NCBI RefSeq assembly: GCF_000161455.1
Contig: NZ_CM000745.1
Coordinates: 125,265-185,608 of the forward strand
Direction: 5' to 3'
Origin: Bacillus pseudomycoides DSM 12442
GTDB lineage: Bacteria; Bacillota; Bacilli; Bacillales; Bacillaceae_G
DNA length: 60,344 nucleotides
A model generated the notes under the pieces. It was not told the DNA's origin and ran no database searches. It was given only the letters and a program-made list of their open reading frames with translations. Below are positions 14,976 to 22,497 of this stretch, piece after piece; within the stretch, counting starts at the first letter, position 1; each line of letters opens with the position of its first letter. A program made the translations under genes and the position numbers.

Positions 14976-15293
14976 TTACATATATATATAAATATCACCA
15001 TCAATAACTTCTACTTCATATGTTTGGATACAACCATCATCAGGCTTTTGAACTTCACCTGTTATTAATGAAATTTTCCAGTCATGCAATGGACAGAAGA
15101 CGAATTCTCCAGAAACAATTCCTTCGGCTAAAGGTCCGTTTTTATGAGAGCATCGATTTTCTACAGCGCGAATATCACCATTTGAAAGGCGAAATAAGGC
15201 GATGGATATATCCTTAATGCGCACTTCCTTACCGATTTGCACAGGAAGGTCTTCTGCATGCATTATTTTTATTTTTTCTTTAGTTTGCAACAT
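14976..15293 (-). CDS. nirD: Nitrite reductase small subunit (Rieske-type)
   Basis: This 105-residue NirD protein has a Rieske 2Fe-2S motif: CSHKNGPLAEG (Cys-x-His) and CPLHDWKI (Cys-x2-His). It is the accessory subunit of NADH-dependent assimilatory or detoxifying nitrite reductase in the cytoplasm. TAAGGAGCG precedes the ATG. It lies 12 bases downstream of nirB and upstream of the siroheme genes. Confidence 0.93.
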   Translation of the reverse strand: MLQTKEKIKIMHAEDLPVQIGKEVRIKDISIALFRLSNGDIRAVENRCSHKNGPLAEGIVSGEFVFCPLHDWKISLITGEVQKPDDGCIQTYEVEVIDGDIYIYM

Positions 15294-15305
15294 GTAGATC
15301 GCTCC

Positions 15306-17711
15306 TTACTTTACAGTTTCTACTTCATACATGGCTTTTAATGACCTAGTTTCCAGTGCTTGTCCCCAAGCTTCTTCATATGTGTTACGCGCTTTTTGGA
15401 AACGTTCATTTAGCATAGTAACCATGCTTTCATCTTGCAGCACTTCTTTTATATGAGCTAATCCCATTCGTTCTACCCAAGGGGCTGTTCGTTCGCCGTA
15501 AATACCAGTTTCACGGTAATGTTGTACATAAGCTGTGGCAATGCGAAGTACATCTTCTTCTGTAGGGACAATCATTACAAAATCAGCTTCACGCACTTCT
15601 GTACCACCGTTGCCACCAATATAAAGTTGGAAGCCATTTTCAACACAAACGACACCAAAGTCTTTTGTTAATGCTTCTGCACAGTTACGTGGACAACCAG
15701 TTACACCCATTTTCATTTTGTGAGGTGTATCTACCATTTCTAACGATTGTTCAAGTAACATACCAAGCCCTAATGAATCTTTTGTACCAAAGCGGCAGAA
15801 GCGAGAGCCGACGCATGATTTTACATTGCGAAGGGATTTCGAATAGGCATAACCAGAAGTCATATCGAGGTCAGCCCAAACTTTTGGTAAATCTTCTTTC
15901 TTAACACCATATAAGCCGATTCGACTTGCACCTGTTATTTTTACAAGCGGCACATCATATCTTTTAGCAACTTCAGCAATTTTCATTAAATCATCTGCCG
16001 TAGTAACACCGCCGTACATACGAGGAATAACAGAAAATGTACCATCATGCTGAATATTGCCATTCATTCTTTCATTAACGAAGCGGGATGATTTATCATC
16101 TGCATATTCTTCTGGGCGTGTCATACGTAAATAGTAATTTAATGCAGGGCGGCATTTTGAACAGCCGTCTTCATGTGCGAAGCCAAGGACGTTTCGTACT
16201 TCTTTTGGCGATTTTAAACCTTTCTCATGAATCGCTGTGACAACTTCATCACGTGATAAAGTTGTACATCCACATATACCAACGGATTGTGCAGATGCAT
16301 CGAAGCTATCCCCGAGAGTATGAGATAAAATTTGTTCAACAACTGGACGACATTTACCACATGAACCGGCAGCTTTTGTACATCCTTTTACTTCTTCAAA
16401 AGTTGTTAAATCTTGTTCTAAAATAGCATGAACGATTGTTCCCTTTGTCACGCCGTTACATCCACAAACGGTGTCATTAGCACTCATACTGGCAACGTCA
16501 AGTCCACTTTCTTCACCAGCTTTGTGAAGAAGGGAGACGGGTGTGTATTCTTGTATATCTTCTTCCTTTTTTAACATGCTAAAGAGGCGTGTACCTTCAG
16601 CAGTGTCTCCATATAAAACAACACCAACGACTTTATTGTCACGGATTAATACTTTTTTATAGGAACGCGTACACTCATTAAAGATTGAGATTGCTTTTGT
16701 TACGTCATCTTCATAAATTTGTCCAGCAGAGAATAAATCGCATCCTGCAACTTTAAGTTGTGTACCGACGATGCTACCTGCATATCCATCTGTTTGTGAA
16801 TTCGTTATATGCTTTGCCAGTGCGGTCCCTTGTTCATATAATGGGGCAACAAGACCATAGGCAATACCGTCATGTTCTGCACATTCACCAACTGCATAGA
16901 CTGATTCATCATCTGTTTGCATATAGTCATTTGTAACTATGCCACGATTTACAATTAAACCAGCATCTTTTGCTAAATGTGTATTTGGACGTATCCCAAC
17001 AGCCATTACAATTAAATCGCATGTTACAACATCCCCATCTTCAAATTGGATACCTTCAACACGGTCAGTACCAAGAATTTTCACTGTTTTCTTTTCCATA
17101 AGAAACTTCATACCTTGTGATTCTAAGTCTTCACGCAGTAATGAGGCGGCTTTGGCATCGAGTTGTTGCTCCATTAAGTAAGGCATTAAATGAACAACGT
17201 GAACATCCATTCCTAAGTCAATAAGCCCTCGTGCGGCTTCTAAACCGAGTAATCCCCCGCCAATGACGACAGCCTTTTTATATCGCTTAGCAGCATCCAG
17301 CATAAATTGTGTATCTTCAATTGTACGAAAGCCTGTTACACCTGGAAGTTGTGAGCCTTCAACAGGTAAGATGAAAGCGCTGGACCCTGTTGCGATAATG
17401 AGCTTGTCATATATGACAATACGGTTCTTTTCTGTAATGATGACTTGTTCTTCCCGATCAATATTTATTACCTTTTCATTTGTATACAGCGTAATATCAT
17501 TTTCCTCGTACCAACTGTATTCGTTCATAATAATATCTTGGATATTTGTTTTTCCTTGTAAGACGTGAGATAGCATAATGCGGTTATAGTTTGGATGAGG
17601 TTCATCACCAAAAATAGTAATATCATAAAGTCCTGAATCTAGTTTTAAAATTTCTTCAATGCAGCGTATACCAGCCATACCATTCCCGATCATAACTAAA
17701 CGCTTTTTCAT
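15306..17711 (-). CDS. nirB: Nitrite reductase [NAD(P)H] large subunit
   Basis: The 801-residue enzyme reduces nitrite to ammonium with NADH, FAD, an iron-sulfur cluster and siroheme. The N-terminal FAD/NAD module shows MIGNGMAGIRCIEE and VIGGGLLGLEAARGL. Two BFD-like 2Fe-2S regions follow (CGCNGVTKG...C-x2-C, then CGCTTLS...C-x2-C), and then the sulfite/nitrite reductase half, with siroheme and 4Fe-4S ligands in CVGSRFCRFG and TGCPRNCAEA. I use the Met after GAGGGGAAATGAAT. It heads the operon and has a perfect Fnr box upstream, consistent with anaerobic induction. Confidence 0.95.
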   Translation of the reverse strand: MKKRLVMIGNGMAGIRCIEEILKLDSGLYDITIFGDEPHPNYNRIMLSHVLQGKTNIQDIIMNEYSWYEENDITLYTNEKVINIDREEQVIITEKNRIVIYDKLIIATGSSAFILPVEGSQLPGVTGFRTIEDTQFMLDAAKRYKKAVVIGGGLLGLEAARGLIDLGMDVHVVHLMPYLMEQQLDAKAASLLREDLESQGMKFLMEKKTVKILGTDRVEGIQFEDGDVVTCDLIVMAVGIRPNTHLAKDAGLIVNRGIVTNDYMQTDDESVYAVGECAEHDGIAYGLVAPLYEQGTALAKHITNSQTDGYAGSIVGTQLKVAGCDLFSAGQIYEDDVTKAISIFNECTRSYKKVLIRDNKVVGVVLYGDTAEGTRLFSMLKKEEDIQEYTPVSLLHKAGEESGLDVASMSANDTVCGCNGVTKGTIVHAILEQDLTTFEEVKGCTKAAGSCGKCRPVVEQILSHTLGDSFDASAQSVGICGCTTLSRDEVVTAIHEKGLKSPKEVRNVLGFAHEDGCSKCRPALNYYLRMTRPEEYADDKSSRFVNERMNGNIQHDGTFSVIPRMYGGVTTADDLMKIAEVAKRYDVPLVKITGASRIGLYGVKKEDLPKVWADLDMTSGYAYSKSLRNVKSCVGSRFCRFGTKDSLGLGMLLEQSLEMVDTPHKMKMGVTGCPRNCAEALTKDFGVVCVENGFQLYIGGNGGTEVREADFVMIVPTEEDVLRIATAYVQHYRETGIYGERTAPWVERMGLAHIKEVLQDESMVTMLNERFQKARNTYEEAWGQALETRSLKAMYEVETVK

Positions 17712-17788
17712 ATTCATTTCCCCTCTTAAATGTGAAATGTTTAACAAACTTGTATACTCGTATTATAGAATCTTTGGAAAGTAGAGGG

Positions 17789-17804
17789 TGTGATGTTTAT
17801 CACA
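17789..17804. promoter_or_regulatory. Fnr box upstream of nirB
   Basis: TGTGATGTTTATCACA matches the Bacillus Fnr consensus TGTGA-N6-TCACA exactly. It lies about 80 bases upstream of the nirB start. Confidence 0.85.
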
Positions 17805-17857
17805 GTTTTGGAGGATTCACAAATTGTTAAAAATCATATAAAATTTCATTCGAATTC

Positions 17858-17921
17858 TTACAAAAATGTAAGGGAAATGTAATGGGATTCAATGGCGGGA
17901 TTAAGTCCTTCTCTTTAAAAT
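17858..17921 (+). promoter_or_regulatory. BceR-type promoter of the YxeA-like gene (instance 4)
   Basis: TTACA-AAAA-TGTAAG, five bases, TGTAAT, 32 bases, TAAAAT. The geometry equals the micro-peptide promoters, although the spacer sequence differs, so spacing and half-sites are the conserved elements. Transcription is rightwards into the YxeA-like gene. Confidence 0.8.
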
Positions 17922-17966
17922 AAGTTTATAGAAAACTACACATATTGTGTGGAGGAGGAATTTACC

Positions 17967-18338
17967 TTGGAGTGGGGAAGAGTGAAAAAGCGAGTAATTA
18001 TTACTGGAATTGCGCTGGCAGCTGTTATTATCTTACTACTACCAACAAAACTGGGACCAGTAATTGATAAATATAATCCATTTTGTAAAACAAAAGAATA
18101 TTACACGATTGTGAATGATGTCGGTCAACATATTGGTGATGAATGGTATGAATATGAGTTTGCTGCATATGATGAAAAAGGTAGGGCACAGACGATAAAG
18201 AAAACAGTGAAGCACATGTTAAAACGAAGTGAGTCATTGAAAATTACCGCAAAAGGACGTTACGGTGAATCGTTGGTAGAGATTGAGGTCCAAAATATTC
18301 CTGTGCAGGCGAGAAGTAAGCTATTGGCGACAAGATAA
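17967..18338 (+). CDS. YxeA-family protein (DUF1093-like)
   Basis: A short basic start is followed by one N-terminal membrane or signal segment (VIITGIALAAVIILLLP) and an extracellular beta-rich domain with EYYTIVNDVG, YEYEFAAYDEKGRAQTI and a basic C-terminus. This matches the YxeA family. I chose the TTG at 17967, 8 bases after GGAGGAGG; a GTG at 17982 and an upstream frame are alternatives. In B. subtilis yxeA is transcribed with the YxdLM ABC transporter under the YxdJK system. Here it stands alone under a BceR-type promoter, with a terminator after it. Confidence 0.75.
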   Translation: MEWGRVKKRVIITGIALAAVIILLLPTKLGPVIDKYNPFCKTKEYYTIVNDVGQHIGDEWYEYEFAAYDEKGRAQTIKKTVKHMLKRSESLKITAKGRYGESLVEIEVQNIPVQARSKLLATR

Positions 18339-18375
18339 AACACTGTAACATACTGAGTATGTTACAGTGTTTTTT
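18337..18375 (+). terminator. Terminator of the YxeA-like gene
   Basis: AAAACACTGTAACATACT and its complement AGTATGTTACAGTGTTTT form a long perfect stem with a T-run. Confidence 0.9.
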
Positions 18376-18516
18376 ATTACATATAAATCATTTAAAGAAG
18401 AAATTTTTCGGTGTTAGTATTTAAATATACGTTTACTATATAAAATAGGTTTTAACAAGACAGAGAGTATGGAATTTAGGGGATTTTAACTGTATAACAA
18501 GAAAGCGGACATAAGT

Positions 18517-18618
18517 TTATACTAGGATAACTGTAGCAGCAGAAATGAAATCCGTAAGAAGAGCCACACTGCTAGCAAGTCCGATTGCATCTAAATTGTT
18601 AAAAGTAATATTGTTTAT
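18517..18618 (-). pseudogene. Decayed K-L-D-F-I-G micro-peptide with lost start codon
   Basis: The frame matches the peptides at 10160 and 11280 residue by residue (NNITFNNLDAIGLASS, VALLTDFISAA). The codon where they have ATG is ATA, and no AGGAG precedes it. Immediately upstream, the operator of a rightward promoter (18618) begins at that codon, so a rearrangement has joined another unit's promoter to the gene's 5' end. The frame stays open to 18744, but only because it reads antisense through that promoter. Confidence 0.75.
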
Positions 18619-18681
18619 GACAACATTGTAAGGTACATGTAAGTTAATTCGATAGTTGCCATTTGTGAATTCTATTACAAT
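18618..18681 (+). promoter_or_regulatory. BceR-type promoter with no clear gene (instance 5)
   Basis: TGACA-ACAT-TGTAAG, five bases, TGTAAG, 32 bases including AATTCGATAGTTG, TACAAT. It would start an RNA near 18688 that ends about 100 bases later at the terminator at 18752. That RNA contains no frame with both a start and a plausible ribosome site beyond about nine codons. Confidence 0.8.
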
Positions 18682-18751
18682 ACAAGTAGGAAGTTTGAAC
18701 ATACAACTTTCTGTCTGAAATAGTGATGAATGTTTTAAAACCAACTATTGC

Positions 18752-18790
18752 ATAGCCATTATCTCTTTATGAGATGAGGCTATTTTTTTA
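18752..18790 (+). terminator. Terminator of a short transcript
   Basis: ATAGCC and GGCTAT close an extended stem (with ATCTC/GAGAT inside) followed by seven T. Confidence 0.75.
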
Positions 18791-18794
18791 AACC

Positions 18795-18858
18795 TTACAA
18801 TATTGTAAGGTTTTCGTAAGTTAATTCGATAGCGTATTTGTCATATTTTCTGCATAAT
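18795..18858 (+). promoter_or_regulatory. BceR-type promoter of a 37-aa peptide gene (instance 6)
   Basis: TTACA-ATAT-TGTAAG, five bases, CGTAAG, 32 bases including AATTCGATAGCG, CATAAT. It is followed 49 bases later by the peptide gene. Confidence 0.85.
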
Positions 18859-18907
18859 AAAAAAAGATAAAAAATTAGGGAAGGTAATCAGAAGGGAGAA
18901 GAATGAG

Positions 18908-19021
18908 ATGCAAAAAAAAGAAGTAGTTAAGTTTCCGATAAAAGATTTCTGTAGCTACTTTACTGTTGCTGTCGTATGTGTTGGACTTTTTGACATAATT
19001 ACAAATTTAATTGTTAAATAA
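18908..19021 (+). CDS. 37-aa single-helix micro-peptide
   Basis: The peptide has a charged N-terminus (MQKKEVVKFPIKDF) and one hydrophobic helix ending in a terminal Lys. Its layout (charged start, K-x-F/D turn, helix) is like the K-L-D-F-I-G family, but it lacks the Gly/Ala core, and it contains two Cys residues. AGGGAGAAGAATGAG lies before the ATG. It has its own BceR-type promoter and a strong terminator, so it is a complete single-gene unit. Function unknown. Confidence 0.8.
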   Translation: MQKKEVVKFPIKDFCSYFTVAVVCVGLFDIITNLIVK

Positions 19022-19028
19022 TATAGAT

Positions 19029-19063
19029 GAAAAAACAAGAAGAAGATTCCTTCTTGTTTTTTA
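19029..19063 (+). terminator. Terminator of the 37-aa peptide gene
   Basis: AAAAAACAAGAAG and CTTCTTGTTTTTT form a strong stem-loop. Confidence 0.9.
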
Positions 19064-19113
19064 TTGCCCTTAATCTGAAGCGGCGTATTAAAATAGATGT
19101 AAGAGGTGATAGG

Positions 19114-19884
19114 ATGAAGTGGATTGATAGTCATATACATTTGGACCAATATAAGAATAAAGAGCAAATGAAACTAATTGATGATGTAAAAAGAAGTACT
19201 GAGATTGATGGACTGATTGCGGTATCAATGAACTATCATTCTTGTCAACAAACATTATCTTTAGCAAGACAACATCCATTTGTACATCCGGCACTTGGTT
19301 TTCATCCAGAACAGCCGATTAACCAAAAAGAATGTGAACAAATTTATAAGTTAATTGAGGCAAATGTAGGACGGCTTGTTGCCATAGGTGAGATCGGTCT
19401 GCCCTATTATTTAAGGCAAGAAAAGAAAGATATCGTATTAGACCCTTATATAAAAGTATTAGAGAGATTTATAATACTTGCAAAAAGGTTCAATTTACCG
19501 ATTGTTTTACATGCAGTTTATGAAGACGCTGATATTGTATGTGATTTACTGGAACAGTATGAGATATCACGTGCGCATTTTCATTGGTTTAAGGGGAGTA
19601 AAGAAACGATGGAGCGGATGATTCAAAATGGCTACTTTATTTCAATTACGCCAGATGTTATGAAGAAGGAGAAAATTAGAAAAATCGTTTCGTTTTATCC
19701 GCTAGAATATATGATGGTGGAAACAGATGGACCATGGAAATTTCAAGAAAATATTATGACGCATCCGGGTATGATTGAGGGTGTGTTAAAAGAAATTAGC
19801 TTGATAAAAAATATTTCTATAGAGAAGGTTGCAGAGCAAATATATCAAAATACGTTTCGGTTTTATGGGGGGAAATGTCTTTAG
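19114..19884 (+). CDS. TatD-family metal-dependent hydrolase
   Basis: This 256-residue amidohydrolase-fold protein has the TatD metal-binding pattern: HIHLDQ at the N-terminus, AIGEIGL with the bridging Glu, VLHAV and HFHWFKG with His ligands, and ETDGPW near the end. Family members act as 3'-5' DNases or related phosphoesterases. The substrate here cannot be read from sequence, and it is more divergent than the housekeeping TatD. The ATG follows AGAGGTGATAGG. The longer upstream frame overlaps the terminator of the previous unit. Confidence 0.85.
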   Translation: MKWIDSHIHLDQYKNKEQMKLIDDVKRSTEIDGLIAVSMNYHSCQQTLSLARQHPFVHPALGFHPEQPINQKECEQIYKLIEANVGRLVAIGEIGLPYYLRQEKKDIVLDPYIKVLERFIILAKRFNLPIVLHAVYEDADIVCDLLEQYEISRAHFHWFKGSKETMERMIQNGYFISITPDVMKKEKIRKIVSFYPLEYMMVETDGPWKFQENIMTHPGMIEGVLKEISLIKNISIEKVAEQIYQNTFRFYGGKCL

Positions 19885-20188
19885 TTTTTGACTTTTCATG
19901 TAGGTAGTCTCCTATTCTTTGTGTAGAATTCAATTTACAATTATATACAAAAAAGGTAGAAACTATTTAAAATGGATATTGGTAAAAATTACACACATAA
20001 GAAGTGGGATAGGGATGTTACATTTTTTATAATATTTTACTATTGATTTTCAGAAAATCAGTCTAAAGCACGATGTTAAGATAGAGCTTCGTTTGATATC
20101 ATTTAAGAGTAACAGGGTGATAGATTGCAGGTAATTGTAAGGAAGGGCTGAAAGGGGACAAATTTCAGCGGAGAAAGAGGTAGAGGTA
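19885..20188. other. Gene-free stretch
   Basis: AT-rich. I see no gene, remnant or recognisable RNA element, only the presumed promoter region of the transglycosylase gene. Confidence 0.5.
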
Positions 20189-20722
20189 GTGAAAAAATTC
20201 TTTGTAGGATTTTTAGTTGTTCTTGGAATGTATTTGTATTTCCAAGGAGAGTCTGAAGGAATGGAAAGATTGACGAATCAAACAAGTTATGTTGACTCAG
20301 AGGAAGCAAAACAGATGAAACAAATTATTACTGAAGAAGCAAAGAAAGTAAATCTTCCAGAATGGATACCTCTTACAATTGCCGAGCATGAAAGTCGTTT
20401 GAACCCACGAAGTGTTGGAGACAATGGCACTTCTTTTGGATTGTTTCAGTTACACCGAGGTGGGGGACTTGCTCCTGATCACTTAACGGACGAGCAATTG
20501 AAGGACCCGCGGACAAATGCCCAGATTGCGATGCCTCATTTAATGAAAGGGTATAAAAGAGGTGTGCAAAAAGGTTTAACAGATTTAGCGTTACTAAAAT
20601 ATATAGCAAATACATCTGGTTGGCCAGGTAATTTAGGGCCTGAGTGGACGGATCAAAATATGAAGTATAACGTTGGGCTAGAGAACGTGTACTATCGAAA
20701 TAAAGGAACAATGAAAGAGTAG
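20189..20722 (+). CDS. Lytic transglycosylase (SLT domain)
   Basis: This 177-residue exported or membrane-anchored protein starts with a basic residue pair and an N-terminal hydrophobic segment (FFVGFLVVLGMYLYF). A goose-type/SLT lytic transglycosylase domain follows: the catalytic Glu in IAEHESRLNP, DNGTSFGLFQLH, and a C-terminal YIANTSGWPG block. It cleaves peptidoglycan glycan strands. The start is GTG at 20189, after AGAGGTAGAGGTA. It is monocistronic. Confidence 0.88.
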   Translation: MKKFFVGFLVVLGMYLYFQGESEGMERLTNQTSYVDSEEAKQMKQIITEEAKKVNLPEWIPLTIAEHESRLNPRSVGDNGTSFGLFQLHRGGGLAPDHLTDEQLKDPRTNAQIAMPHLMKGYKRGVQKGLTDLALLKYIANTSGWPGNLGPEWTDQNMKYNVGLENVYYRNKGTMKE

Positions 20723-20749
20723 ATGCTAAGCACCTACTCTATTTTTTTA
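20717..20749. terminator. Terminator of the transglycosylase gene
   Basis: GAGTAG and CTACTC with an inner GTGCTTAGCAT-like loop form a stem followed by a T-run. It overlaps the end of the convergent gene fragment. Confidence 0.75.
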
Positions 20750-20968
20750 TAAAAAAAGTTCCATTTCATTTTCTTTATAAGTAAATCCCATCTTTTTATA
20801 TAGCAACTCACCATCTTTGGAAGAATGAAGCCATATTCGTTTTACGCTGTTTTCTTCACATTCCTCTATGCAGTGTTCGAGTAGTTTTTTTGCTAAACCA
20901 TTTCCACGGTATTCTGGGAGTGTATACATATTTAAAATGTAAGCTTCTTTTCTAACAATATAATTCAT
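20747..20968 (-). pseudogene. C-terminal half of a GNAT acetyltransferase
   Basis: The 73 codons cover only motifs A and B of the GNAT fold: NMYTLPEYRGNGLAKKLLEH (acetyl-CoA pyrophosphate loop R-G-N-G) and LLYKKMGFTYKENEMEL at the end. The N-terminal half needed for a complete fold is missing, and only a weak ribosome site precedes the ATG. I read it as a 5'-truncated gene; a stand-alone product is unlikely to be active. Confidence 0.65.
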
Positions 20969-20981
20969 TTGGTTTCATCTC

Positions 20982-21749
20982 TCATAATGAAACTGTAAAA
21001 TAATTTGCCAGCTGCTGTTTTACATCTTCCAACTTTGTAGAAACTTGAGGGATTTTATACCCGACATATAATGGTGAAACAACAAAACGAGGAACAACTT
21101 TACAAATAATTTTTTCATTAAGGTGATAGAAGAATAAATTATAGCTGCTACAACCTTTATGAAAGCCCGTTAGTATGTAACGCACAGTTTGTTGAATATA
21201 ATGTGCCATTATATCAATGGATTTTATATCCTCAATGACAATATTAAATTCAGTAAAACCGATAATTGGACGTGTAGAAATATTAAGTTCAATTTGCTCA
21301 TCTTTTTGTACGATTACGCCTTGAAAGTGTTCAGGTGTTACATTTTCTCGGTAGTCTACATATTTCATTCCAATAATTTGCATATGTGCATGATGCAAAC
21401 TTCCGCCTGAAAATGGACCGTGATTTTTATATAAAATAACAGAAGTAAATTCGTTGCTCTTTTCTAAAGCTAACCAATGCTTTATAGAAAAATGCAGTAG
21501 CTTTTGCATATGTTCAGGTGTGTATGTTGCAATATGATCATGACAATTACCGGTTTCTATTAGAACAGTTTGAAAGGTATCTTTTAATGTTGGAAATTTA
21601 TTTTTCAACCAAATAATGGAGTCTTCAGTTTCTAAAATATCAGTGAGATTTTCTCTATCGCAAAAAGGACAAGCGGTGCTTTTATTGCGAATACTTTCTG
21701 GCTTTTGTTTTCCAATGTCATTTAAAAAATAAAGTTGTTGTGTATCCAT
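20982..21749 (-). CDS. DUF4931 / HIT-like protein (galactose-1-phosphate uridylyltransferase fold)
   Basis: The 255-residue protein has a CPFCDRENL zinc-binding-like motif near residue 27 and the HIT-type catalytic pattern HHAHMQIIG (about residues 120-128), as in GalT and Ap4A phosphorylases. The overall sequence fits the DUF4931 group. A nucleotidyl-transfer or nucleotide-hydrolysis role is likely, but the substrate is unknown. AAAGGGG precedes the ATG. It is not part of a Leloir galactose operon here. Confidence 0.8.
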   Translation of the reverse strand: MDTQQLYFLNDIGKQKPESIRNKSTACPFCDRENLTDILETEDSIIWLKNKFPTLKDTFQTVLIETGNCHDHIATYTPEHMQKLLHFSIKHWLALEKSNEFTSVILYKNHGPFSGGSLHHAHMQIIGMKYVDYRENVTPEHFQGVIVQKDEQIELNISTRPIIGFTEFNIVIEDIKSIDIMAHYIQQTVRYILTGFHKGCSSYNLFFYHLNEKIICKVVPRFVVSPLYVGYKIPQVSTKLEDVKQQLANYFTVSL

Positions 21750-21864
21750 TCGTATATACCCCTTTAAAAATATATGTGAAATTCCCGTCTACTATATTCG
21801 TGAAAGGGAAAGGAAAATCCTGTATAGTGGAAAAGGAGGAAATGGTAAAAGAAGGAGATAGAAG

Positions 21865-22085
21865 ATGGAAGAGCAAAAGAGTGTATCATTTTTGGATATA
21901 TGGCGGACTGCTAATCCACCAAAAAAATATTTCCAAGTAGAACGACATTTGTTATTGCACATCGTTTATCAACGGTAGTACAAGCAGATACCATTTTTGT
22001 AATAGAGAATGGCAGTATTACAGGAATTGGTATACACGATGAATTAATGAAGCATCATACATATTATAAAAAGATTGTAGAATAA
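21865..22085 (+). pseudogene. Internally deleted ABC exporter remnant
   Basis: A good ribosome site (AGAAGGAGATAG) and ATG begin MEEQKSVSFLDIWRTANPPK, which looks like the start of an MsbA-type exporter. The frame then shifts into the extreme C-terminal end: RTTFVIAHRLSTVVQADTIF with the H-loop, ending KHHTYYKKIVE and TAA at 22085. The membrane domain and the Walker A, Walker B and signature motifs are all missing. Confidence 0.8.
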
Positions 22086-22104
22086 CAATTTTTAATAAAA
22101 AAAC

Positions 22105-22147
22105 AAAAGACAAGATATCCTATTTGTACTTGGGTATCTTGTCTTTT
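22105..22147. terminator. Bidirectional terminator
   Basis: AAAAGACAAGATA and TATCTTGTCTTTT form a perfect stem between the exporter remnant and the convergent micro-peptide operon. Confidence 0.85.
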
Positions 22148-22274
22148 ATTTTTTTTGTAATAATGTGTATGGATAATATAGAGTATTTTCATTTTGTTTC
22201 TTTTTTCTATTTTTCAGTGCATGTAAGGCAAAGAATGTACCTACAATTGCAAAGATGGCTTTCTTCATATTCAT
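22146..22274 (-). CDS. 42-aa micro-peptide with one helix and basic tail
   Basis: This is the third gene of the operon. A short hydrophobic helix (KKAIFAIVGTFFALHALK) is followed by a strongly basic NRKKKQNENT segment and a Tyr-rich end. AAAGGGGAAA lies before the two in-frame Met codons. It differs from both micro-peptide families, so it may be a modifying, exporting or protective partner, which is conjecture. Its stop lies in the terminator stem. Confidence 0.75.
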   Translation of the reverse strand: MNMKKAIFAIVGTFFALHALKNRKKKQNENTLYYPYTLLQKK

Positions 22275-22284
22275 TTTCCCCTTT

Positions 22285-22362
22285 TTATTGTTCATTTAAT
22301 TCTTGGCTAACTGCTTTTGCATCAATTAAAGCGTGGAGAATCATTTTTACCATGTTCATCAT
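22285..22362 (-). CDS. 25-aa micro-peptide, A-L-[VI]-D-A-K family
   Basis: The sequence MMNMVKMILHALIDAKAVSQ plus a LNEQ end closely follows the peptides at 10277 and 11388 (SALVDAKAV, LNK). AAAAGGAGG precedes the ATG and overlaps the stop of the preceding peptide, so the two are translationally coupled. It is the second gene of a three-peptide operon. The helix is amphipathic. Function unknown. Confidence 0.85.
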   Translation of the reverse strand: MMNMVKMILHALIDAKAVSQELNEQ

Positions 22363-22376
22363 TTTTATTCCTCCTT

Positions 22377-22454
22377 TTATAGTCGGTTTAGTTCTTTTAC
22401 AACTGCTTGTCCGTTTACTAACACCTCGAAGACTGCTTTTACGATTTCTTTCAT
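22377..22454 (-). CDS. 25-aa micro-peptide, diverged A-L-V-D-A-K family
   Basis: The sequence MKEIVKAVFEVLVNGQAVVK plus an ELNRL end has the same length, register and L-x-x-L-V-x-x-x-x-V...L-N pattern as its neighbour at 22285, but with N-G-Q in place of D-A-K. AAAAGGAGG lies upstream of the ATG. It is the first gene of the operon under the promoter at 22498. The two peptides may work as a pair, as in two-component peptides, but that is inference. Confidence 0.82.
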   Translation of the reverse strand: MKEIVKAVFEVLVNGQAVVKELNRL

Positions 22455-22497
22455 CAGGACTGTTTCCTCCTTTTGTTTATCTCTTGCTTACATCTTT

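Noticed and set aside
18517..18744. 75-codon minus-strand frame covering the decayed peptide
   Set aside because: Its first half reads antisense through a conserved rightward promoter and has no ribosome site; only the last third matches the peptide family.
20747..20968. Functional small GNAT acetyltransferase
   Set aside because: Only the C-terminal half of the fold is present and the ribosome site is weak, so truncation is the better reading.
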